A stretch of 5,659 nucleotides of DNA from JACKAN01 sp964502735. GTDB taxonomy: Bacteria; Bdellovibrionota; Bdellovibrionia; Bdellovibrionales; UBA1609. This document shows positions 1-5,590 of the stretch, in pieces (the first letter of the stretch is position 1; each line of letters begins with the position of its first letter). The DNA lies in contig CAZCYD010000103.1 of NCBI GenBank assembly GCA_964502735.1, positions 1 through 5,659 of the forward strand, written 5' to 3'. The notes beneath the pieces are model-generated. The model searched no databases. It was not told the DNA's origin and worked only from the letters and a program-made list of their open reading frames with translations. A program made the translations under genes and the position numbers.

Positions 1-2
1 TG

Positions 3-1076
3 TGCCACTATGTAAAGTTTTATAATCATTGGCATTGGAATCGAGAATATGGGTCAGGGCCGCCAGTTGTGTGGGTAAGGAACTACTTAGATGACCTTAA
101 CAAGCCCAGCGGGACTCCTGAGTGTTTTGTACAAAACTCTGATGGAAATTGGTATCCATCAGACCCTAACGCTGATGGGTTGCCTGCAAATAATGGGGTG
201 TTAGGTACTGGCACCAACTGCGAAAACTTAGGAGGATTAGCCGGCCTTGAACTGACAAGCATTGATTCTTCTTCTGGAAAACCTCGTTGTATTTACGACA
301 GAAGTCATGTGAACGGAGTTAATTGTTGTACGGGGAATTACACTCTTGTGAAAGAAACTATCGACAATTCAACTGAACTGGATCCCATTTCAAAAGGATC
401 TGTAATTTTAACGGATCAGTCTTATGGTAGTCAGCAGGTTTCTCAATGCTTGGCGGGGCCAGCAATGGCTGATGGATCTTGGCCCAAGTCCTCTCTGGGG
501 TACCCTGTGCCTAGAGTTTACTTCACTCGAGAAAGTGGCTTTGCAGATCGTTATGTTATAAAACCTCCTATGGAGATTTTTAATGTAGGGCATAATCAAA
601 TTGTTTCTAATTGGCACGCAGGTGTTGAAAGCGGGAATCGCCACCAACATGTGGGTACAATTTCTGGGCGCACTTCTTTGCTGCCCATTTTCCATGACCC
701 CATAGAGGACAGAAGTGGTGATTTTTTTCACATTCCAGGTCAATCACCTTACGAATTTCACTGTTTGGATGAGGCTGATGATGTTTTACATAGAATCCGT
801 TTATATGTACGTGAATACAATACAAGAAGAGAATTTTTGAATTTTATAGCTAATCCGATAAATGGCACTCAAGACGCCGACCGCACGGGTGTTGAAGGCG
901 GTGGTGGTGTAAATGATTGCGAAGGTTTTATTGGAGGTCCTTGCAATGATTACTCTGATGCAGATGATTTTAATCCTAATGTGATTGGTTCATCTCCGCC
1001 GTATAACTGTTCAACTTCAGAAGGTGCTTTATTTTCTTTTAGCGCTCAAGGTTGTTTTCCTGCGACTCAGCGTTAA
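3..1076 (+). CDS. Cys-rich, probably exported protein of unknown function (5' end outside window)
   Basis: I do not recognise this protein. The frame is open from the first complete codon at position 3, and 22 codons precede the first possible in-window start (GTG at 69), so the gene is cut by the window edge and 357 residues are visible. The upstream codons read as ordinary protein (CHYVKFYNHWHWNREYGSG), which argues against a start at 69. The visible part has 12 cysteines, including one adjacent pair (visible residues 108-109), and is rich in Gly, Asn, Asp and Ser with few Lys. No membrane helix is seen. A glycine-rich stretch, GVEGGGGVNDCEGFIGGPC, lies near visible residue 300, and the last four cysteines cluster in the final 55 residues. 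The many cysteines suggest a disulfide-bonded protein outside the cytoplasm, but the signal peptide would lie upstream and cannot be seen. It ends in TAA and is convergent with the endonuclease gene, with no clear terminator between them. Confidence 0.75.
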   Translation, partial: CHYVKFYNHWHWNREYGSGPPVVWVRNYLDDLNKPSGTPECFVQNSDGNWYPSDPNADGLPANNGVLGTGTNCENLGGLAGLELTSIDSSSGKPRCIYDRSHVNGVNCCTGNYTLVKETIDNSTELDPISKGSVILTDQSYGSQQVSQCLAGPAMADGSWPKSSLGYPVPRVYFTRESGFADRYVIKPPMEIFNVGHNQIVSNWHAGVESGNRHQHVGTISGRTSLLPIFHDPIEDRSGDFFHIPGQSPYEFHCLDEADDVLHRIRLYVREYNTRREFLNFIANPINGTQDADRTGVEGGGGVNDCEGFIGGPCNDYSDADDFNPNVIGSSPPYNCSTSEGALFSFSAQGCFPATQR

Positions 1077-1151
1077 TTTAATAAATGTCCATTGAACTTG
1101 ATGGTTGAAATACATGGTAAAGCAAAGGTATTTGTAATTGAGGTTAGTTTA

Positions 1152-2003
1152 TTAAAAATCTTTGATGTAGTCCACCAACCAGGCGTGATCAATAAATGGA
1201 TTGCGAACTTTCTGGAATTGAAAAATTTTTTCATTTCTCAACTTTTCTTGTTTGTCGACAGAATCTTGAATATGCCATTTCCTGAGTATCATTTCAATTT
1301 CATCCCGAATGGGAAGTTGATAGCGAGTTGAAAAATAAAAAATAGCACGAGCAACATTACCCTTATGTTGATCTGGTGGTTCAAAAAAATTTCCAGCTAA
1401 ACGTAAAGAGGTTCCTTTTTTAGAGGCGTCACAAATTTGGCTTTGTATTTGATTGACCTCATTAAAATCAAGATTGCTTCTCAGATTATTGACCCTAGAT
1501 AAGGCAGGAAAGAGAGCATGAAGGTCAGACTGTTGCAGTCTTCTGGAAAAGGTATTTGAAAATCGAGATTGTGGCCAAGTGTGTTCAGCATTAATTATTT
1601 TAGGATCAGGTATTTTGCCAACACCCAAAGGTTTGTTGGGATCAAGCATAGAGTTTCTAATGTCTAACTGGCAGTAGACGTCGAGGATGTATTGGCCTTG
1701 AGAGTCTTCAGATAAATGAAGCTGACCAAATAAAAAGATTCTCGCATCCCTGTAGTTGTGGAGCTTGTGTGAGAAGCAATCTTTTTGTGTAGAACAATGT
1801 GGGCTAATTAGATCAGGTTTATTGTGTCTTAAAGTATGAGTTGAACTTAAAATCATATAGATTTTCTTTTTTAACTGACCAGACTCAGAATAATCCCGAA
1901 CTTTTTCGTAAAAATGATCTCCGTAATAACTTAAGTTTTCAGCAGTGGTGTATTGTGAAAATAAAGAGACCCAAATAAATAGAATTAACTTATTGAGTTG
2001 CAC
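1152..2003 (-). CDS. Exported endonuclease I (EndA/Vvn family nuclease)
   Basis: This 283-residue protein is a non-specific DNA/RNA endonuclease of the endonuclease I family (His-Me finger fold), which acts in the periplasm or outside the cell. Residues 1-21 look like a signal peptide ending in TTA before ENL. The active-site segment is INAEHTWPQSRF (137-148). By family comparison with Vibrio Vvn, E140 and H141 match the metal-binding Glu and general-base His, and N177 in VNNLRSN matches the metal-binding Asn. Other family hallmarks are DLHALFPA (160-167), FEPPDQHKGNVAR (207-219), FYFSTRY (222-228) and RNPFIDH (267-273). Four cysteines (70, 76, 111, 191) could form disulfides. The start is GTG at 2003: a stop lies four codons upstream and no other start gives a signal peptide, although the ribosome binding site is poor. 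All key residues are present, so the enzyme is probably active. Likely roles are nutrient DNA digestion or, in a predator, degradation of prey DNA (inference). Confidence 0.93.
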   Translation of the reverse strand: MQLNKLILFIWVSLFSQYTTAENLSYYGDHFYEKVRDYSESGQLKKKIYMILSSTHTLRHNKPDLISPHCSTQKDCFSHKLHNYRDARIFLFGQLHLSEDSQGQYILDVYCQLDIRNSMLDPNKPLGVGKIPDPKIINAEHTWPQSRFSNTFSRRLQQSDLHALFPALSRVNNLRSNLDFNEVNQIQSQICDASKKGTSLRLAGNFFEPPDQHKGNVARAIFYFSTRYQLPIRDEIEMILRKWHIQDSVDKQEKLRNEKIFQFQKVRNPFIDHAWLVDYIKDF

Positions 2004-2070
2004 AAGCTTATTCTATTCATATTTATTTGTTTTTTGTTTGTTAGGTTAAAATTCAAGACATGAGTCTAGT

Positions 2071-2100
2071 TTGGTTGATGTATTTTCTGTAATGTAAAAT
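2071..2100 (+). promoter_or_regulatory. Candidate sigma70-type promoter
   Basis: TTGGTT at 2071-2076 and TAAAAT at 2095-2100 are separated by 18 bases and fit a housekeeping -35/-10 pair. It lies upstream of the mini-ORF and the regulator, on the same strand. The region is very AT-rich, so chance matches are common. Confidence 0.3.
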
Positions 2101-2109
2101 ATGTAAAAT
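2092..2109 (+). repeat. Tandem 9-bp direct repeat overlapping candidate -10
   Basis: ATGTAAAAT occurs twice back to back. The first copy includes the candidate -10 element, so the repeat could be an operator half-site pair or simply AT-rich coincidence. Confidence 0.35.
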
Positions 2110-2185
2110 TGGCTTTGTTAAGAAAAATTGAAAAAACTTAAAGCATTTTTCGATGTTGTTTGAAAAAGAAACACTGGGAGGTCGC

Positions 2186-2236
2186 ATGAAATCACTTCTT
2201 GCCTCACCGACATTTTTCTATGGGATAAGACGTTAA
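2186..2236 (+). CDS. 16-residue mini-ORF, possible leader peptide
   Basis: The reading frame encodes MKSLLASPTFFYGIRR followed by TAA. Its start ATG is preceded by GGGAGG at 2176-2181 with a 4-base gap, the best Shine-Dalgarno match in the window and better than those of the annotated genes here. It lies upstream of the regulator on the same strand, and its 3' half overlaps the 5' arm of a possible folded leader (2220-2267). The product is too short for a homology judgement. It may be a regulatory leader peptide, or a strong Shine-Dalgarno arising by chance. Confidence 0.35.
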   Translation: MKSLLASPTFFYGIRR

Positions 2237-2267
2237 TCGTCAAACTCAGTTTAACTACGCGCCCCAT
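2220..2267 (+). promoter_or_regulatory. Possible folded mRNA leader
   Basis: ATGGG (2220-2224) can pair with CCCAT (2263-2267), enclosing two small hairpins: GACG/CGTC (2229-2232 with 2238-2241) and AAAC/GTTT (2242-2245 with 2249-2252). The outer stem is followed directly by TTT and an A-run leading to AAGGA. The arrangement resembles an attenuator-like junction, but the stems are short and the U-tract is weak. Confidence 0.2.
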
Positions 2268-2404
2268 TTTAAAAAAGGAAAATGTACCTTGCAATATACA
2301 ACGATGTTTTAGATACTGAGAAAGGCAAGTTTTTATTTGAGATAAATTTCAAAATAAGATTTAAACAAGAGATCAAGATACGATACCAAGATAACAAGGC
2401 GCTA

Positions 2405-2410
2405 GAGGGG
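2405..2410 (+). promoter_or_regulatory. Ribosome binding site deciding the regulator start
   Basis: GAGGGG sits 6 bases before a GTG at 2417, an ideal spacing. The competing ATG at 2282 has AAGGA only 2 bases upstream, which is too close. This site therefore favours the 2417 start. Confidence 0.6.
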
Positions 2411-2416
2411 TTAGTT

Positions 2417-3154
2417 GTGGTTTCGCCAAAAGAAATTACCATTTTAATTGTTGATGACGATGAAGAGCTATTAAGTTCTATAGCGACATCGTTTCGTTTG
2501 TTTCAATTTAAAGTTGTAGAAAAGAGAAGTGGAAAGGAAGCCATTGAATACTTGAAGTCGGACGACACTGTAAGTTTAGTCATTTCAGATATTCGAATGC
2601 CGGACGGAAGTGGAATGGATGTTTTAGAATTTATGAGAGCAAGGAGTAGTAATCACCCTAAGATTTTATTTATTTCAGGCTATTCAGATTACAGTGTTTC
2701 AGAAATGTACAATAAAGGAGTGGACGGTTTTTTTTCCAAGCCGTTTCGTATCAGTGCTATTAAAGATGCTATTACTAAGACTTTACTTAATTTGAATGAA
2801 AGGTGGTCTCAGCCCCCAGTGGGACATCTGTCCATGATGTTAAAAAAGACGGTAGAAAGTTTGAAGAGTGACGAACCTTGTCCTGTTAGAATGGGAAGAG
2901 GTGGTTTTTTTGTTGAATTAAATATGCAATTTCCTAACGAAGGAGACTTAGTTAGTTTTGATTTTACAATTAAAGACGGGGTTCCAATTTCTAGACTCCA
3001 GGGCCAAGGTCGCGTCAGATGGGTAAGAACTGATGCTGATGGGGGAGTTTCCCGCGGAGCAGGGGTGGAAGTTGAGTATATAGACGAAAATTGTCGCAAA
3101 AAGTTCATAGACTGGTTAATAAAACAAAATTTAGTATCTTTTATTCCTCATTAA
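2417..3154 (+). CDS. Response regulator: CheY-like receiver plus C-terminal PilZ-like domain
   Basis: From the GTG start this is a 245-residue cytoplasmic two-component output protein. The receiver occupies about residues 6-125, with the acidic pair D13-D14 (ILIVDDDEEL), the phospho-acceptor D58 (VISDIRMPDGSG), the switch Ser S87 (LFISGYSDY) and the conserved K108 (FFSKPF), all intact. A linker of about 25 residues leads to a C-terminal domain (about 150-240) with GRGGFFVEL, a G-x-V-R-W-V-R strand (residues 198-204) and GAGVEVEYID followed by a helix ending in IDWL. This pattern matches PilZ-like domains of the type common in Myxococcus and Bdellovibrio (TIGR02266-like). The classical c-di-GMP motifs, RxxxR and [D/N]xSxxG, are not evident. 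The start was chosen from the GAGGGG site at 2405; an alternative ATG at 2282 would add 45 residues with no receiver-like sequence. No histidine kinase is adjacent, so it is an orphan regulator here. The rhomboid-like gene follows after 36 bases, probably in the same operon. Confidence 0.9.
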   Translation: MVSPKEITILIVDDDEELLSSIATSFRLFQFKVVEKRSGKEAIEYLKSDDTVSLVISDIRMPDGSGMDVLEFMRARSSNHPKILFISGYSDYSVSEMYNKGVDGFFSKPFRISAIKDAITKTLLNLNERWSQPPVGHLSMMLKKTVESLKSDEPCPVRMGRGGFFVELNMQFPNEGDLVSFDFTIKDGVPISRLQGQGRVRWVRTDADGGVSRGAGVEVEYIDENCRKKFIDWLIKQNLVSFIPH

Positions 3155-3173
3155 TATCAAAGACGTAGCCAAT

Positions 3174-3193
3174 ATGACCGATAAGTGGTCATG
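3174..3193 (+). promoter_or_regulatory. Hairpin masking the start codon of the rhomboid-like gene
   Basis: ATGACC (3174-3179) pairs perfectly with GGTCAT (3187-3192) around a 7-base loop, GATAAGT. The 3' arm covers part of the weak Shine-Dalgarno-like AAGTGG and the first two bases of the start ATG at 3191. The same stretch is a 6-codon ORF (ATG 3174 to TGA 3192-3194) whose stop overlaps that ATG, so translation of it would open the stem. This could couple translation of the gene to upstream ribosomes. Confidence 0.4.
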
Positions 3194-4351
3194 ATACTCC
3201 CAATTGGTCTTGGACATAAACACATTCAAGTTCCTGCTGTGACTTGGCTTATTTTTGTAGGGTTGTCCATTTCTTATTTTATTCCTAACTTAATGGAACA
3301 AAACGACATACGATTTTTTATTTCTGCATTAATTATTTTATCGCTAACCCCTTATCATGAATTTAGATCTGGTTCTTTGTTTACGGCAATGGGTTTGGTT
3401 TTATTTTCCATGTTGTCATTGAGGTATGTGGGATTTCAAGACAGACCTTATTTGGATAGCTTTTGTGGTGCGAGCTGGTTGATGGGCAGTTATCTTATAT
3501 TGTTTTATAGAAAGTCATTCAAGGTAAGTCTATGGCGTATTATAAATTGGAAGGTTTTAAGTGTAGAAACAAGTTTATTTATTCCCATTTTTTTTATTTC
3601 AGCATGGTGGTTAAACATATACGCGGGAGATTATCACAAAGAAAGTTTGCTACAGCACATAGTTCCTTTGTTTTGTTTTCTGTTGGGTTTAATAAGTGGG
3701 GGAATCTACAAAAAGTTAGATAGCATTCCAACCCATTATCTTTACAAGTTTGAATGGAAACGATGGGAAAGACTTGTAAAGCAGAAGTCTCCAACTAAAA
3801 AGATGGTGAGAGTGGCCAGTGCTATTTTTCATTTTAATCCTGAGAACTCCAAAGTTAGGTATGATATCTGCAAAAAGATTGTAAAAGACATAAAAAATAA
3901 TGAAACCTTAGATAAAGAAACAACCAGTTTTTTTCTGACAGAGTTAGACAATCTGCTTGTTGAGTTTGCCAAAAATAGAAAAGTCGATTCTGGTATAGAT
4001 ATATTAGTATCACTGCCTCTTTTAGCCAGCTATCAAAAGTTTTTATCCAAACTTACAGGTGGAAATTTAATTTATTACGGAAGAGCGGCGGAAAGAAAGC
4101 ATCTAAATCTTTTAACAATTACTTTGTATGTCGCATTTTTGGATAAAAATTTTAATTCCTCAAAATCGCCAAAATTACTCAAAAAAGTGGACTATCTATT
4201 AGAATCTGAAATGGAGAGGAACCAGAATATCTCTGAGTTACAGTTTTTAGAACTTAACACATCTCAAGTCGAAGTTAAAAACCTTTTTAAGCAGCACTTT
4301 CAATTTAGTAGGACTGCTGTTGTGACGGGATTGCACAAGAAAACAAGTTAA
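3191..4351 (+). CDS. Rhomboid-like six-helix membrane protein with cytoplasmic tail, probable pseudoprotease
   Basis: This 386-residue protein begins MILPIGLGHKHIQVPAVTW, like the N-termini of bacterial rhomboids that start MIIPLGHE...P.VT. Six hydrophobic segments follow, at about residues 17-31, 41-52, 64-77, 91-106, 129-145 and 155-171, the count of a basic rhomboid core. Segment 4 carries CGASWLMGS, with S95 at the position of the catalytic Ser in the GxSG motif. Segment 6 starts LLQHIVPLFCFLLG, with H156 where the catalytic His of HLGG.LAG would lie. W96 replaces the usual Gly after the Ser, the GG after the His is lost, and the H...N oxyanion residues of helix 2 are not evident, so proteolysis is doubtful. 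Residues 175-386 form a Lys-rich, mostly helical soluble tail with no recognised domain. ATG 3191 is preferred over GTG 3185, which lies directly after a stop. Co-transcription with the regulator is likely. The rhomboid assignment is by eye; the alternative is an unrelated membrane protein. Confidence 0.7.
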   Translation: MILPIGLGHKHIQVPAVTWLIFVGLSISYFIPNLMEQNDIRFFISALIILSLTPYHEFRSGSLFTAMGLVLFSMLSLRYVGFQDRPYLDSFCGASWLMGSYLILFYRKSFKVSLWRIINWKVLSVETSLFIPIFFISAWWLNIYAGDYHKESLLQHIVPLFCFLLGLISGGIYKKLDSIPTHYLYKFEWKRWERLVKQKSPTKKMVRVASAIFHFNPENSKVRYDICKKIVKDIKNNETLDKETTSFFLTELDNLLVEFAKNRKVDSGIDILVSLPLLASYQKFLSKLTGGNLIYYGRAAERKHLNLLTITLYVAFLDKNFNSSKSPKLLKKVDYLLESEMERNQNISELQFLELNTSQVEVKNLFKQHFQFSRTAVVTGLHKKTS

Positions 4352-4397
4352 GTACCCAGGGTGATGAGGGGTATGGCAGGTCTAGTTGTCTGAATTT

Positions 4398-5279
4398 TTA
4401 GTAATTAGAAACTCTGTGGTGCGTTCTAATTTGTAGAGGTCTGTAATTTTCAGAGTACATCATCTGGATGTTTTGTATTTGAGTCTTCGACATTTCTACA
4501 GGTGTATTAAACACGGTCCAATTGACCCCTTCCGTACAAGGGGGAGTTGTCAGAGAGCCAATATAGTGGTAGTGAGTTCGAATCATGGGAATCAAATGGC
4601 CAGGATCGAAAAGTGTTGTCGAAGCGATTTGCCTATTTTTCTCTTTTGGAAGATGGTGAAGCATGCTTTCGAGGTAAGGGTTGCTTTTACCCTCAACAAA
4701 CATAACTGAGAGTATAGCTATTTCTCCAGATTTACTTTTGTGGAAAAACTGCCCTTCCATAGGATAGTGTTTTCCAGATATGCTATGTTCGCTTTTTGAT
4801 CTAAAACTGAAGTGTATCAAGTCATACTCTTTGTCGTCAATAACAACAGAGTTTCCAGGAGTGAATGTAACCTGCACAGTGTGACCATTGTCTTCAATAT
4901 GGTATCCCGTTTCACTGTATTTAAACTCAATGTTTCTCTTCGCTTTTGGGCGGGTCCAAGTTAAATCAATAGGAGACTGTAGATTGCCAGATTTGCATGT
5001 GCTATAGTTGGTGTCGAGATCTCCCCACATGTCGGGTCCAGTCATTCCCTTGTAAGACCAATTTGTATAATTTTTTTGAGGAGCTGGTATTTCTTGTTGA
5101 TGAGTGTTTTCAACTGAGCTAGCAGATTTTGAGTCAATGGATTTGTTGAGCTGCTCAGGATTTTGAGTAGGAGACTTAATTGTAGCCTTAGGGTCATTTT
5201 CTATTGAAGATGAAATTTGTTTTTTGTTGGATGCACATGATATTAACAGAAAAACTGGTAGCAAGGCTATTAATCTCAC
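4398..5279 (-). CDS. Lipoprotein with alpha-carbonic-anhydrase fold lacking the zinc ligands
   Basis: This 293-residue protein starts with a lipoprotein signal (MRLIALLPVFLLISC). Lipid attachment is at C15, and A16-S17 after it suggest outer-membrane sorting. A low-complexity Ser/Gln/Lys linker runs to about residue 70, followed by an alpha-carbonic-anhydrase domain (71-293). Family landmarks are WSYKGMTGPDMWG, C95 with GNLQSPIDL, NGHTVQV (H133, at the proton-shuttle position 64), SEH (E164), PMEGQFFH and SLTTPPCTEG (C248, probable disulfide with C95; T244/T245). The three zinc-binding His positions (94, 96, 119 in human numbering) are replaced. YDLIHFSFRSKSEH aligns without gaps to the family's Q-F-H-F-H-x-P-S-E-H, giving S158 and R160, and the Q of PMEGQFFH gives Q177. 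It should therefore not hydrate CO2, and binding or adhesion is the likelier role. The GTG start is supported by GGGG 6 bases upstream and an in-frame stop just before it. It is a single gene, convergent with the rhomboid-like gene. Confidence 0.92.
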   Translation of the reverse strand: MRLIALLPVFLLISCASNKKQISSSIENDPKATIKSPTQNPEQLNKSIDSKSASSVENTHQQEIPAPQKNYTNWSYKGMTGPDMWGDLDTNYSTCKSGNLQSPIDLTWTRPKAKRNIEFKYSETGYHIEDNGHTVQVTFTPGNSVVIDDKEYDLIHFSFRSKSEHSISGKHYPMEGQFFHKSKSGEIAILSVMFVEGKSNPYLESMLHHLPKEKNRQIASTTLFDPGHLIPMIRTHYHYIGSLTTPPCTEGVNWTVFNTPVEMSKTQIQNIQMMYSENYRPLQIRTHHRVSNY

Positions 5280-5285
5280 TTTTTA

Positions 5286-5289
5286 CCCC
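5286..5289 (-). promoter_or_regulatory. Ribosome binding site of the carbonic-anhydrase-like lipoprotein
   Basis: On the minus strand GGGG lies 6 bases before the GTG at 5279. An ATG overlapping this site runs into a stop after one codon, and the lipoprotein frame has a TAA immediately upstream, so GTG is the only workable start. Confidence 0.55.
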
Positions 5290-5440
5290 ATTGTTAAAGT
5301 TAATGAACATTTTTATTTTAATGAGTGTAAGGGTAAAAATAAAGCGTATTTAGGCTGAAGTGCACCAAAGTCCCATGTAAAACTCTAGGTTTGGCCTAGA
5401 ATATAATGCTGTATGACCTTTGTCTTGTTCTGGTGAGCAT

Positions 5441-5584
5441 CTTATACCAATTCGAAAGAAGTAGTCGTCTAAAATTTTGTGAATGCACCTCATGCTCATA
5501 CAGCCGCAGCCTTGAGGCTGCGGAACTGCGCGTGAGGTGCATTCACAAAATTTTAGACGACTACTTCTTTCGAATTGGTATAAG
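5441..5584. repeat. 144-bp palindromic element with perfect 52-bp inverted arms (MITE/REP-like)
   Basis: Positions 5441-5492 are the exact reverse complement of 5533-5584, 52 of 52 bases. The outer ends read CTTATACCAATT and AATTGGTATAAG. The 40-base centre carries its own GC-rich hairpin, CCGCAGCC-TTGA-GGCTGCGG (5504-5523). The central GC-rich hairpin contrasts with the AT-rich arms and surroundings. If the element proper is TACC...GGTA (5445-5580), it is flanked by TA on both sides, as expected for a non-autonomous IS630/Tc1-type insertion. Because those bases are themselves part of the palindrome, a target duplication cannot be proven. It encodes no transposase. Transcribed in either direction, it would form a very long stem-loop. 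Confidence 0.9.
5504..5523. repeat. Central 8-bp GC-rich hairpin of the palindromic element
   Basis: CCGCAGCC and GGCTGCGG are separated by TTGA. The hairpin is offset by one base from the exact centre of the outer arms, so it is a distinct structure and not a simple continuation of the outer stem. It resembles the core of REP-type repeats. Confidence 0.8.
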
Positions 5585-5590
5585 TAAATT

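Larger units (their letters stand above)
2004..2416. other. Divergent intergenic region with leader of the regulator operon
   Basis: This AT-rich stretch separates the minus-strand endonuclease gene from the plus-strand regulator, so it should hold promoters for both. It contains a candidate plus-strand promoter (2071-2100), a tandem 9-base repeat (2092-2109), a 16-codon mini-ORF with a strong Shine-Dalgarno (2186-2236) and a possible folded leader (2220-2267). The regulator frame stays open back to an ATG at 2282, so 2282-2416 could encode a 45-residue N-terminal extension, but I consider it more likely untranslated leader. No convincing minus-strand promoter was identified for the endonuclease. 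Confidence 0.5.

Noticed and set aside
408..825. Two minus-strand open frames inside the Cys-rich gene
   Set aside because: They lie antisense to a long open frame that reads as plausible protein and runs in from the window edge, and they show no recognisable protein features.
1092..1331. Plus-strand open frame of 79 codons
   Set aside because: It is mostly antisense to the C-terminal, highly conserved part of the endonuclease gene.
2809..3108. Minus-strand open frame of 99 codons
   Set aside because: It is antisense to the PilZ-like domain of the regulator and has no family resemblance.
4353..4373. TACCC/GGGTA stem between the convergent rhomboid-like and lipoprotein genes
   Set aside because: The stem is only 5 pairs with an 11-base loop and no U-tract in either direction, so it was not called a terminator.
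5384..5400. TCTAGG/CCTAGA palindrome upstream of the lipoprotein gene
   Set aside because: A 6-bp arm with a short spacer could be an operator or chance. There is no matching site near another gene and no U-tract, so it is mentioned only within the region description.
5402..5407. Perfect TATAAT on the plus strand
   Set aside because: No -35 element at the right spacing and no gene downstream within the window.
5441..5584. Integron attC site or CRISPR-like repeat interpretation of the palindrome
   Set aside because: The core-site motifs of attC (RYYYAAC/GTTRRRY) are absent, there is no cassette structure, and only one unit is present with no spacers.
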